Notes under the pieces: generated by a model
The model's input: only the letters and a program-made list of their open reading frames with translations
Told to the model about the DNA's origin: nothing
Database searches by the model: none
Assembly (NCBI GenBank): GCA_963575745.1
Contig: CAUYUJ010000198.1
Coordinates: 1 to 22,500 of the forward strand
DNA: 22,500 nt
From: Prorocentrum cordatum
Taxonomy: Eukaryota > Sar > Dinophyceae > Prorocentrales > Prorocentraceae
Direction: 5' to 3'
Translations under genes and position numbers: made by a program
Part shown: piece after piece, positions 10,446-17,486 of the stretch
Numbering within the stretch: position 1 is the stretch's first letter
Layout of the letters: each line of letters opens with the position of its first letter

Positions 10446-11309
10446 TCACAGGTCGTCGAGCACCCCCTGGATCTGGTCGGGTGTGATGCCCCAGGTCGTC
10501 AACGAGGCCTGGTTGGGTTCGAAAGTGAACTGGTCCCCTGAGGCCTGCTTCGCCGACGCGAGCTCGTAGACGTCGCAATTGGAAATGACCTGCAATGCAC
10601 CCTTGTGGCCGTTGGCCCCGAGCTTGCACGAGGCATCCCACAGCGGGCTCTTCATCGCGAGCTGCTTGGCGGAGACGTAGATGCTAAAGAAGGCCCGCTT
10701 CTTCTGACGGACGTGGAGAGGAAGATCTCCCCGAATTCGAAGAGGATGAATACTTTGATCGCGAAAGTCCTGCCAGGAGATGCCAACCATGTTCGCCTTC
10801 CGCTGGAACTCCATGGCTGAGTCCTCAGTCTTGAACTTGAGTTTGTACACCTGCGAAATGCCGTGGAATTGGACCTCGACAGCGTTCTCATCGCCTAATT
10901 CCTTGGGGGATGTGGCCGTCAACTGCTCAAAATGCGCCTGGCCGCTTTTGAGCAGCAGCGGGCGTGGGAAAGTTCCAACATATTTAACCCTCGGGTCGCC
11001 CTGCTCGAAGTCATTGGTTAAGTCGATGGCGGACGTATCAACCCGTCGGCTCTTCGTCCCAGACTGCAAGAAAGAACGAATTGAGGAGCCACCTGAAGCC
11101 GTGCTTGGAGTAGAACTGCGCCTCGACTCAAGTTTCAGAAGACGTTCTTCCTGTCGTGAGACTTGTTCACGAAGCGCCGTAAGCTCAGCGCCCTGAGCGG
11201 TGAGTTGCCCTTGGATCCCTGCCGTCGACGTCTGAATCTCGGCGCGGAGGGTGGCCGTCTGCGCTTCCATGAGTTCCTGCATCATCTTCTTCATAGCGAT
11301 CTCTGCCAT
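10446..11309 (-). CDS. LINE ORF1 protein (coiled coil plus putative RNA-binding domain)
   Basis: Predicted 287 aa from ATG 11307-11309, the first Met of MAEIAMKKMMQEL; the frame is open further upstream, but this Met follows the 5' UTR sensibly. Residues 1-63 are Ala/Glu/Leu/Gln-rich with heptad spacing, suggesting a coiled coil. A Ser/Thr-rich hinge follows, then a segment (KYVGTFPRP..., VEVQFHGISQVYKLKF, AMEFQRKAN) compatible with an RRM-like fold, as expected for ORF1p, which packages LINE RNA. The frame stops at TGA 10446-10448, but sensible protein (WLFLQADAPARSDSLEGIGF) continues in frame to TGA 10284-10286, so the first stop may be a mutation. The extended frame would overlap the open ORF2 frame by about 88 nt. 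Function is by position and layout. Confidence 0.7.
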   Translation of the reverse strand: MAEIAMKKMMQELMEAQTATLRAEIQTSTAGIQGQLTAQGAELTALREQVSRQEERLLKLESRRSSTPSTASGGSSIRSFLQSGTKSRRVDTSAIDLTNDFEQGDPRVKYVGTFPRPLLLKSGQAHFEQLTATSPKELGDENAVEVQFHGISQVYKLKFKTEDSAMEFQRKANMVGISWQDFRDQSIHPLRIRGDLPLHVRQKKRAFFSIYVSAKQLAMKSPLWDASCKLGANGHKGALQVISNCDVYELASAKQASGDQFTFEPNQASLTTWGITPDQIQGVLDDL

Positions 11310-11427
11310 GGCTGGGCACTTGACTGCAGGGTCGCCGCGAACGGCACGAGAAAAAAACGCAAGATGGTGCAAGAATGAAGCCTGCGGGGTCGCCTGTCGA
11401 CCCCTGAAGCGCGGCTCGAGCCCCGCC

Positions 11428-11470
11428 CCTTGGCTATGTCCAAGGCTCAACCGCGAGGCGGCACGGTTCA
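11428..11470 (-). other. Hairpins just inside the LINE 5' end
   Basis: 11428-11445 is a perfect inverted repeat (CCTTGG, 6-nt loop, CCAAGG). A second, overlapping arrangement pairs CAAGGTTGAACCG next to the leader with CGGTTGAGCCTTG (11 of 13 positions). Structured 5' UTRs are common in LINEs; a role here is inferred only. Confidence 0.5.
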
Positions 11471-11472
11471 AC

Positions 11473-11491
11473 CTTGAGCCAATGGCTACGG
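11473..11491 (-). other. Dinoflagellate spliced-leader relic at the LINE 5' end
   Basis: Minus strand reads CCGTAGCCATTGGCTCAAG. The known dinoSL differs by two extra T (ATTTTGG instead of ATTGG); every other base from CCG onward matches, and the preceding T fits the degenerate first position of dinoSL. It lies exactly at the element/target boundary, so CC may belong to either the leader or the target. Sequence after it (GTTGAACCG) differs from ORF1. Confidence 0.8.
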
Positions 11492-11508
11492 AGGGAGGAG
11501 GGAGAGGG
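11490..11508 (+). repeat. LINE target-site duplication, right copy
   Basis: GGAGGGAGGAGGGAGAGGG, identical to 6549-6567. It is followed by AGGAGGAGCAGGAAGG, which continues the unit 2 sequence seen at about 3697-3713. Confidence 0.75.
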
Positions 11509-12450
11509 AGGAGGAGCAGGAAGGTCAGAGCGTGAACATTCGAGGAAATCCTAAGCGAAAGCGCCGTTCCTGAAGGAAGTCTCGGGCGTGAGCCCACGAC
11601 GGGCGGGCGATCCCTTGACGGGCGGGTCGGGCGTGTGGGACATTCAAGCGGGATGCCTGACTATGGCGAGAGCGCGATTACTAAGTAAATTGTAGCGGCG
11701 TCCTTGGCGCAGCGTGTTTCCTGAGCGTCGGAAGCGCGATGTCTGAATAAATTGCATGGGGGTCACAGGCGAAAGCTCAATTCCTGAATAATATGTGAGG
11801 GGTTCTCTGGCGTGAGCGCGGATCTTGATTAAATTACGAGGAAGTCTTGACTCAATTGCGAGGAAGTCTCAAGCGGGAACGCCGTTCCTGAGTAAATTGT
11901 AAGGAAATCTCAGATGGGAGCGGGGGTCCTGACTAAATTGCGAAGCGACCACAGGCGGGAGCACCGATCCTGAGTAAATTGTGAAGTCTCAGGAGCGGGG
12001 GTCTTGAGTAAATTTGGAGGAAGCCTCAGGCGGGAGCCGTTGTTTCTGTAATCCGGGGGGCCAGGGGCTCAGTTTGAGCACGAAGACTTTCCGTGTCAAA
12101 AGACAGGGTGCGAGCGTCGAGGGCTTCGTGGGCTCTGGAAACGGCAGGGCGTTTTTTTACTGGTTCCGTTTTGCAGTTTTTCGCCGGTTCCGACGCCGTT
12201 TTTTTACTGGTTCCGTCGCCGTTTTTTGACCGCTTCCGTCTCCGGTTCCAATCCTGGAGCTGTTTTTTTGCCGTTTCCGGTCGCGTTTTTTTTGCCGCGT
12301 TTTTTTTTTGCCGTTCCCTTTTTCAAAGGCAGTTTTTTGGAAACGGTGAAAAAACGGCCCTGCCGTTTCGGCGGCCCACAAAGGTCGACGGGCACACTTT
12401 GATTGAGAAAAGAACAGTATGCACCGGTGATGGGGGGATCAACAGTAATG
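11509..12450 (+). repeat. Composite repeat unit 3, right part (body and tail)
   Basis: Resumes the composite unit after the LINE. The body (11525-12040) matches 3720-4240 monomer by monomer: GTGAACATTCGAGGAA, CCCACGACGGGCGGGCGATC, GTGTGGGACATTCAAGCGGG and later GAGTAAATTGTGA monomers. The tail (12040-12450) matches 4240-4375 but is split by a 263-bp insertion. Confidence 0.82.
12121..12383 (+). mobile_element. MITE-like element with terminal inverted repeats
   Basis: Terminal arms of 27 bp, starting CTTCGTGGGC (12124) and, from the other end, CTTTGTGGGC, both reaching AAACGGCAGGGC; 22 of 27 positions agree. GTCGA occurs on both sides (12116-12120 and 12384-12388), while unit 2 has GTCGA once followed by AGGGCAC (about 4309-4320), an empty site. 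The direct repeat may extend to 8-9 bp (GTCGA, G or C, GG). The inside is full of T runs and contains the 19-mer CGTTTTTTTACTGGTTCCG twice (12150-12168, 12197-12215). No coding capacity, so non-autonomous. Superfamily not assigned. Confidence 0.8.
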
Positions 12451-12454
12451 ATTC

Positions 12455-12618
12455 TTCAGAAGTGAAAATTCAACAACAACAGCAACGACAACAATAATAA
12501 CAACAACAACAACTATAACGACGCTCCCGGGCGATACCCCCTCACAATTTACTCCGAGAGGCCCTGGCCAGAGAGGGCCGGCCCAAGCCTCAGGACTGAC
12601 AGTGTAGCATTAAACACG
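12455..12618 (+). other. CAA linker and short spacer
   Basis: AAGTGAAAATTCAACAAC junction followed by a CAA tract to about 12515, then roughly 100 bp including CTCACAATTTACTCCGAGAG, which resembles a composite-body monomer read in reverse. No gene. Confidence 0.5.
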
Positions 12619-12795
12619 GTCCTTCAGAACCAGGTTGCTGCTACTCGCGGATGCCGGCACGGCCTCTTCGCTTGAGACTTCTGCGACTTAACACCTCAAA
12701 GGGGTCCTTCAAAACATGTTTGCTGCTACTCTCTGGATTGCTGGAACGGCCGTTTCGCTTGAGCCTTACACGCGATTCAACTGTACAAGGGGATC
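12619..12795 (+). repeat. Two-copy tandem repeat, about 85 bp
   Basis: GGTCCTTCAGAACCAGGTTGC at 12619 and GGTCCTTCAAAACATGTTTGC at 12702 begin two copies sharing TGCTACTC, CACGGCC/AACGGCC and TTTCGCTTGAG-type sequence. A third start (GGATCCGTCAGAGCAG, 12790) is truncated. No coding sense. Confidence 0.6.
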
Positions 12796-12849
12796 CGTCA
12801 GAGCAGTCTTTCCACTATTTGCGGAGGCCCCAAGAGGTGTCAGGACGCT

Positions 12850-13140
12850 CAGGATTCGGGGACAGTTTTCGGCCCTCCTGCCCCCAGGAGGCCCCAGGAG
12901 GCATTTCCTGTATTCGGATATGTGCTCGGGGAGAGCTTTCCAGCCCCTCCGCTTCCAGGAAGCGCCGGGAGGCACTTTTTCTGTACTTGGAGGTGGTTGG
13001 GGAGCGTTGCTTGGGCATTCCCGCCCCCCGGAGGCCCCAGAGGACGCTTTTGTGGATCGGGATCACTGCGTGTTCGGGGAGCTCTTTCTGGCCCCCTTGG
13101 AGGCTTTCTGTCTTAGCATCTGTGTTCGGGGGATGATTCG
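12850..13140 (+). repeat. Degenerate ~75-bp tandem repeat
   Basis: About four units, each with a TCGGGGA(G)AG-type start, a GGCC/CAGCCCC stretch, CCAGGAGGCCCCAGGAGGCA-like sequence, then TTTCTGTA. Starts lie near 12855, 12927, 12998 and 13073. The open frames across it reflect the repeat. Confidence 0.55.
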
Positions 13141-13214
13141 GAGCTTCCCAAGAGCTGTGCCCTCCAAGGCTTCGCCGCCCGTCTCCTGGGGCCCGATCTC
13201 TTTGTGGTCTACGT

Positions 13215-13385
13215 GCGTTCCTAGAAATGACCCCTCTCCTGGGGCTCGAGCCCTGTGTGTTTTAAATCTGTTCCTACCTATTCCCTTCGACGGGGGCCTC
13301 GGATCCTCTGAGTGCTTCACGCATGTTCCTACACATTGCCCTTCTCCAAGGGCTCGAGCCCTTAACGTTTTGAATCCTCACCGCT
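13215..13385 (+). repeat. Two diverged copies of a ~60-bp motif
   Basis: GCGTTCCTAGAAATGACCCC...GGGGCTCGAGCCCTGTGTGTTTT (13219) and ATGTTCCTACACATTGCCCT...AGGGCTCGAGCCCTTAACGTTTT (13323) share layout, including a GGGCTCGAGCCC palindrome. Confidence 0.5.
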
Positions 13386-13399
13386 CCCCACAGCCGCAC

Positions 13400-14328
13400 T
13401 GTTTTTTATATGTCGTGCGAGTTGAAAGTGGGAACGTGCCTCGGAGGAGGCGTTGGCTCGACCTCCTTAGGCGGGACGTGTTGGTGTGGGAATATCGTCC
13501 CCCCCGCAATTTATACAGGACTCGCGCGGCACTTCCTGGCAATGTATTGCCGCGCCGTGCCCGCAACACTCAGTCAGGAATCACGTTCTCCTCGTCTAGG
13601 ATTTTCTGACGATCTACCCAGGAATCGAACTATCGCTCGAAACTTCCTTGCGATGCAAAATGGATTGACGCTTCAGCGACCCGCCCGCTCGACCCGGCTG
13701 AATGACATCCACCCCAAGGGAGGGGGAGGCCCCTTCCCTCCCTGTGTCACGGGCGACGCTGTCCAGTGGCTCGGCCTGATATCCATAGCATAACATAGTC
13801 CCCGCAACTCGTTGGCTTAGTTTGTTGTTCGTCCTGTGTCGCCTCGGCTTCGCCTCCGATCCTGGACTGTCTTCCTCCGGCCCTTTCGTCGCGGCCGTAA
13901 TGCTTCGGCTGGGCCTTGTACGCCCTGGAGCCCCGAAACGTTCTGTGCTCGATCGCGCTCATCTCTTCTTTTCCTTCCGTTCTCATCCGTCCCCCATCCG
14001 ACGCGGCGCGTCGCTCCATGGGCTCGCGACTCCCTTGCACTCCTCCTCCTCCTCCTCCTCCTCCCTGCCCATGCCCTCCTCCTTCCAGGTATGATGAATG
14101 TGAAGAAGAAAAAGAAAATGAGGATGACGCTGCTCGAGGCTCCCTCTTCGTACGGCACGGGCTTCTATGAATGTGCCTCGTACGTGCGATGCAGAACCGT
14201 AACTCTAGAGCTCTGGTCGGCAAGCGCTGCTGGTCCGTGGCCGAGTCCGGCCTGGACAAACGCAAGACCCCGCGCGGCACGGGCAGAATGAACACATTGC
14301 AATTCAAAGCATCGCCTGAAAACCCAGT
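13400..14328. other. Gene-free interval downstream of the PEP-mutase-like gene
   Basis: Open frames on both strands overlap each other, are arginine/serine/glycine-rich and match nothing I know. 13500-13720 contains sequence resembling composite-body monomers in reverse orientation (CAGGAATCGAACTATCGCTCG, ACCCGCCCGCTCGACCCG). 14040-14065 is a CTC run. Part may be 3' UTR of the minus-strand gene ending at 14329. Confidence 0.4.
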
Positions 14329-15549
14329 CTACGTTCTGACCCGTTTGGACGGTGCTGCGTCGGCATCGGCGCATTCGCCCGCAACCACGCGGGCATGAAC
14401 GTCAGCGTATCGCTTGCACTCACGGTGGTAGTCTGGGAAACCGACCAAGCGATGCACATCCTTGTTGGCCATGAGCGCCGGCGTGCTGGTGCATTCCTCG
14501 GGGGCCACAGGCGCGACCTGTTGGTCGTTGTCCCCCTCCCCGTCGCGCAGGCGCCTACACCACTGGTACATGGCACCAATGGACGCATTGAGCATCAACA
14601 AGGGGTAGACAGCTACTTTCGAAGAAAGAATAACGGCATCAACATAAACCTTTCGGAGGTACGCGCGGATTCCTTGGATCTGCGCTGGACCCCCTCCTTG
14701 GCGCGCGGTGCGCGCCAGGGGCGGCGCCTGAGACGCCGTCAGGAGGGTCCGGCGCCGATCCCAGAAATCCGCGCGGAGCTCCGAGTGTGTATGCTTATGC
14801 AGCTGTTCCTTACGCGATATCTTATACCCCATCTCGGCAACTTTCTCCTTGCGGAGCTGGGGGGTCTTTGACCACTCTACCAGGTTGACCATCTTGTGGA
14901 CCCCAGGCAGCGCCTCGCTGTCTGCGCGCATGTCGTCTTCCGAGAGCGGGGCCTCCAGGAAGACCACGTCCGCGCCCATCTCCTTGAACGCCTTCCCTCT
15001 CTTGATGGCCTCGGCTTGGCCCATGATGCGGGCGTCGGTGCGGGCGAGTACGAGGGGCCCACGAGCGCCCATCTCGCTCCTGGCGTCCACCGCCGCCTGC
15101 ACCCGCGCGCAGGCATCCCCGAAGGGCACCACCTGCTTGCCCTCCGTGTGGCCGCACTGCTTCGGGGCGACCTGGTCCTCGATCATCACGCACGCCGCCC
15201 CGGAGTTCGCGAAGCCCTTGATCGTCCTCTTCACCTGCACGGGGCCTCCGTAGCCCGTGTCCCCGTCGACGATGAGTAGGGCATTGGGTACGGCCAAGCG
15301 GATGCGCGCCACGTGCGCCGCCATCTCCGCGAACCCGAGCATGTCGGCGTCCGGCAGGCCCAGGAGAGAGGCCGTCGCGTAGAAGCCGCTGACGAAGAGG
15401 ACCGGGAACCCCAGTTCCACGTGCGCGATGCGGGCCGACAGCGGGTCGCCCACGCCGGGGACGGTCACGCAGCCGTCGGCCGCCAGCAAAGCTCTTAGCC
15501 GCTCTGGCGGCGATCCGCCGTCTGTGGGGAGCGGAGCTGTGTCGCTCAT
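14329..15549 (-). CDS. Isocitrate lyase / PEP mutase superfamily enzyme, with one in-frame intron
   Basis: The start is ATG 15547-15549 (MSDTAPLPTDGG), the first Met where similarity to the family begins; stop TAG at 14329-14331. Exons are 15549-14814 and 14615-14329; joined they give about 340 aa, near the usual 290-350. Motifs: VSGF (53-56), metal-binding DGDTGYGG (95-102), EDQ (124-126), KQCGH (130-134) with the Cys used as acid/base by lyase members, LARTDAR (168-174), and LEAP (199-201). After the intron comes LAVYPLLMLNASIGAM, the usual last barrel segment. The family cleaves or rearranges C-C or C-P bonds of 2-oxo and hydroxy acids with Mg2+; KQCGH favours a lyase (2-methylisocitrate-lyase or oxaloacetate-hydrolase type) over a true PEP mutase, but the substrate is not decided. 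No clear targeting peptide. Residues after about 270 are poorly conserved. A dinoSL relic lies 99 nt upstream. Confidence 0.85.
   Translation of the reverse strand: MSDTAPLPTDGGSPPERLRALLAADGCVTVPGVGDPLSARIAHVELGFPVLFVSGFYATASLLGLPDADMLGFAEMAAHVARIRLAVPNALLIVDGDTGYGGPVQVKRTIKGFANSGAACVMIEDQVAPKQCGHTEGKQVVPFGDACARVQAAVDARSEMGARGPLVLARTDARIMGQAEAIKRGKAFKEMGADVVFLEAPLSEDDMRADSEALPGVHKMVNLVEWSKTPQLRKEKVAEMGYKISRKEQLHKHTHSELRADFWDRRRTLLTASQAPPLARTARQGGGPAQIQGIRAYLRKVYVDAVILSSKVAVYPLLMLNASIGAMYQWCRRLRDGEGDNDQQVAPVAPEECTSTPALMANKDVHRLVGFPDYHRECKRYADVHARVVAGECADADAAPSKRVRT
14616..14813 (-). other. 198-nt in-frame intron with fold-back structure
   Basis: GTAAGG donor at 14813 and a pyrimidine-rich end TTATTCTTTCTTCGAAAG at 14616. 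Removal joins MGYKIS to LAVYPLLMLNASI, restoring the family pattern; left in, it adds 66 residues (from RKEQLHKHTHSEL to ILSSK) with no stop. Two arms, 14643-14697 and 14742-14793, are inverted copies of each other at about four of five positions (both include CGCGCGGATT). Between them is a perfect small hairpin, TGGCGCGC / GCGCGCCA (14699-14717). Confidence 0.8.
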
Positions 15550-15648
15550 TGGCGCAGCGGCGGCGTCGGCAGTCCAAGGAGCCGAGCGGTTGGGAAGGGG
15601 AGAGCGGGAGCAGCGAAGGGTTAAAAGAAAGCGCGGCCGAGCGCACGG

Positions 15649-15669
15649 CTTGAGCCAAAATTGCTGCGG
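15649..15669 (-). other. Dinoflagellate spliced-leader relic upstream of the PEP-mutase-like gene
   Basis: Minus strand begins CCGCAGCAA and continues TTTTGGCTCAAG. Against dinoSL only two positions differ (T to C in CCGTAG, C to A in GCCAT). It has the same orientation as the gene, 99 nt upstream of its ATG. What follows is CCGTGCG, not a GT donor, so it is not an SL RNA gene. Such relics are known in dinoflagellates as traces of mRNA recycled into the genome. Confidence 0.85.
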
Positions 15670-15734
15670 CGGAGGGCAGGAGGGAGGACAATGATGAGGA
15701 GGATTGGGAGGAGGACCAGCGTCCGGAGCAGGAG

Positions 15735-15780
15735 AGAGAACGAGGGACAGAGCGAGAGAGAGAGAGAGAGAGACGGAAAA
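15735..15780 (+). repeat. GA microsatellite
   Basis: Short (GA)n run, about 15749-15772, upstream of the minus-strand gene. Confidence 0.85.
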
Positions 15781-15869
15781 CAGAGATATATACATATAAT
15801 AAAACGCGAGCTTAAAACATATGGTGCTCTGAAGCGGTTCAAGATTGACAGGGCGCAGCAACTACGTTG

Positions 15870-16020
15870 ATTCGCGGTGTTGAAGTCCCAAGAACGGTGC
15901 TCTGGCACGATGCAGGATCGTCCTGACGCAACAGTCAAGCTGCTTCGTTGCGTTGAAGTCCCGATAATGGTGTTCTGGCACGCTTCAGGATCTTCAAACG
16001 GTAGTCTCCCAACATGGTAC
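15870..16020 (+). repeat. Two-copy 73-bp tandem repeat
   Basis: GTTGAAGTCCCAAGAACGGTG (15879) and GTTGAAGTCCCGATAATGGTG (15952) start two copies that share TCTGGCACG and TTCAGGATC or TGCAGGATC. Each follows a TTGATTCGCG- or TTCGTTGCG-type lead. It lies 5' of the minus-strand gene; any promoter role is untested. Confidence 0.65.
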
Positions 16021-16114
16021 TTCCCTCAGCGGAAATGAACTCGTGTAGAGGCCTATGACGAGGGAGCTTGGAGGGAGGACTTAGTATTCCAACATCGTCG
16101 ATGAGTCTTGGGTT

Positions 16115-16215
16115 TGCACTGGTCCTCCTCCTCCTCCTGATCCTCCTGGTCCTCCTGGTCCTCCTCTTCCACCTCCTCCTCCTCCTCCTTCTCCTCCTCC
16201 TCCTCCTCTCGCTGC
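16115..16215 (+). repeat. CTC/CCT triplet microsatellite
   Basis: Runs of CTC and CCTGGT triplets. The reverse strand reads as a glutamate/arginine-rich frame by composition. Confidence 0.9.
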
Positions 16216-16219
16216 CACG

Positions 16220-16605
16220 GGGCGCGCTGCGGATGGTAACACACAGTGCGCCAAGGAAGGGCTGGACCAACTGCCCCAGCTGGGCAGCGCCCGGCGCCCT
16301 TGGATCTGAGCGCGTTGACTCACTTGGGCGACAATGAGAAACAGGTCATGCGCGAGATGGCATTGCGACCTTCCGCCGCAACTTATGCTGGCCGCCAGCG
16401 CGGCACACCGCGTGGGGAATGAGAGCGCCGAAGACAACCTTTATGCGGGAATCTTACGCACGAATGTCGGCGCAAAGGCGATAATGATGTCATGATGAGA
16501 TTGGCACAATATGCGTTCCATGAGTTCCAGAGCATCTAGCGGCGCAGCCTGTTCGGAACGTTGGGACTTCTGGGACATCCGGGGAACCTTGGAAGCCCTG
16601 GGACG
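16220..16605. other. Spacer with a dispersed repeat
   Basis: No gene recognised. 16536-16605 (GCATCTAGCGGCGCAGCC, then ATCCGGGGAACCTTGGAAG) is repeated in diverged form at 17433-17450 and 17668-17725, where the copy is split by about 215 bp. Confidence 0.45.
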
Positions 16606-16607
16606 TA

Positions 16608-16638
16608 TCAGCATCATCATCATCATCAGCAGCATCAC

Positions 16639-16687
<49 letters not shown>

Positions 16688-16952
16688 AGCATCAGCATCA
16701 GCATCAGCATCATCACCATGACCATGACCATGACCATGACCATGACCAGCACCAGCACCATCACCATCACCAGCACCAACACCACCATCACCATCATCAT
16801 CATCATCAGCATCATCATCATCGTCAGCATCGTCAGCATCATCATCATCATCATCATCATCAGCATCAGCATCAGCATCAGCATCAGCATCAGCATCAGC
16901 ATCAGCATCAGCATCAGCATCAGCATCATCATCCTCATCCTCATCCTCATCC

Positions 16953-17010
<58 letters not shown>

Positions 17011-17066
17011 CATCGTCAGCATCATCAGCAGCATCATCATCATCACCATCATCACCATCATCATTA
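16608..17066 (+). repeat. Large CAT/CAG/CAC triplet array
   Basis: About 450 bp of triplets: mainly CAT, with CAG interspersed, a CATGAC hexamer run (about 16715-16747), a CATCAG hexamer run (about 16860-16925) and a CATCCT run (16928-16955). All interruptions keep triplet phase, leaving several frames open (His/Gln on plus, Asp/Ala on minus). No flanking domain supports a protein. Confidence 0.97.
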
Positions 17067-17486
17067 CCTCTTCTCAGGCAGGCCGCGGAGCGACAGCTCG
17101 TGGCGCCAGTATCGGCGTTCCGACGCCCGCCCGCCCCGTCGGGCTCGCAGTCGGGCACCACGCGCGGAGGGCGGCAGGGTTGGCGGGACGGAGAGACGCC
17201 CAGCCACGGCTGCCAGCAGCAAGCCGAGCGGTGTGGTGCGGCTTTTTTATTTGGGGGGGGGGGTCAATTGGCCGACCAGGTTGACGTCACCACACCGTGT
17301 TCATACCAAGTTTAGCCGCGAAGGTCGTCTCGATCGGTGTGGTGCGGCTGGCCCGAGGGAGAAGCACAAGAGGGGCGGAGAGCACAGCGTGCAGATCATC
17401 ATGCCCTCCTGCTCCTCTGACCGCTGGCATCTAGCAGCGCAACCGGTGGGTGCCGAACTTTTGAAGGAGCCCACTAGGCCCTTTCC
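17067..17486. other. Spacer, no gene recognised
   Basis: Contains an inverted pair CGGTGTGGTG (17229) / CACCACACCG (17290) around a G-run, and another CGGTGTGGTGCGGCT copy at 17335. Nothing coding is supported. Confidence 0.4.

Larger units (their letters stand above)
6568..11489 (-). mobile_element. Non-LTR retrotransposon (LINE), near full length, dinoSL-tagged 5' end
   Basis: Read on the minus strand, the element runs from a dinoSL-like 5' end (11489), through ORF1 and ORF2 (AP endonuclease, reverse transcriptase, C-terminal Cys/His motif), to a very short 3' UTR. It is about 4.9 kb and lies in the purine tract of composite unit 3, bounded by a 19-bp direct repeat. Rejoining the flanks gives a tract collinear with unit 2. 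No poly(A) tail: the 3' terminus reads AACGGGTGGGACC straight into the target duplication. ORF2 carries several frameshifts and stops, so this copy is dead. The order endonuclease then RT places it with APE-type LINEs; I do not assign a clade. Confidence 0.9.

Noticed and set aside
13747-14307. 186-codon minus-strand open frame downstream of the enzyme gene
   Set aside because: Composition is biased, it overlaps similar frames on the other strand, and no motif is recognised.
15649-15669. Functional SL RNA gene
   Set aside because: The leader carries two mismatches and is not followed by a GT donor or further SL RNA features; a relic fits better.
14822-15691. Alternative open frames over the PEP-mutase-like gene
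   Set aside because: They are shadow frames of a GC-rich gene; only the frame with DGDTGYGG and KQCGH makes family sense.
17229-17300. Inverted repeat CGGTGTGGTG / CACCACACCG as a terminator or element end
   Set aside because: Arms are only 10 bp with a 50-bp loop, and the same motif occurs again at 17335, so the pairing may be incidental.
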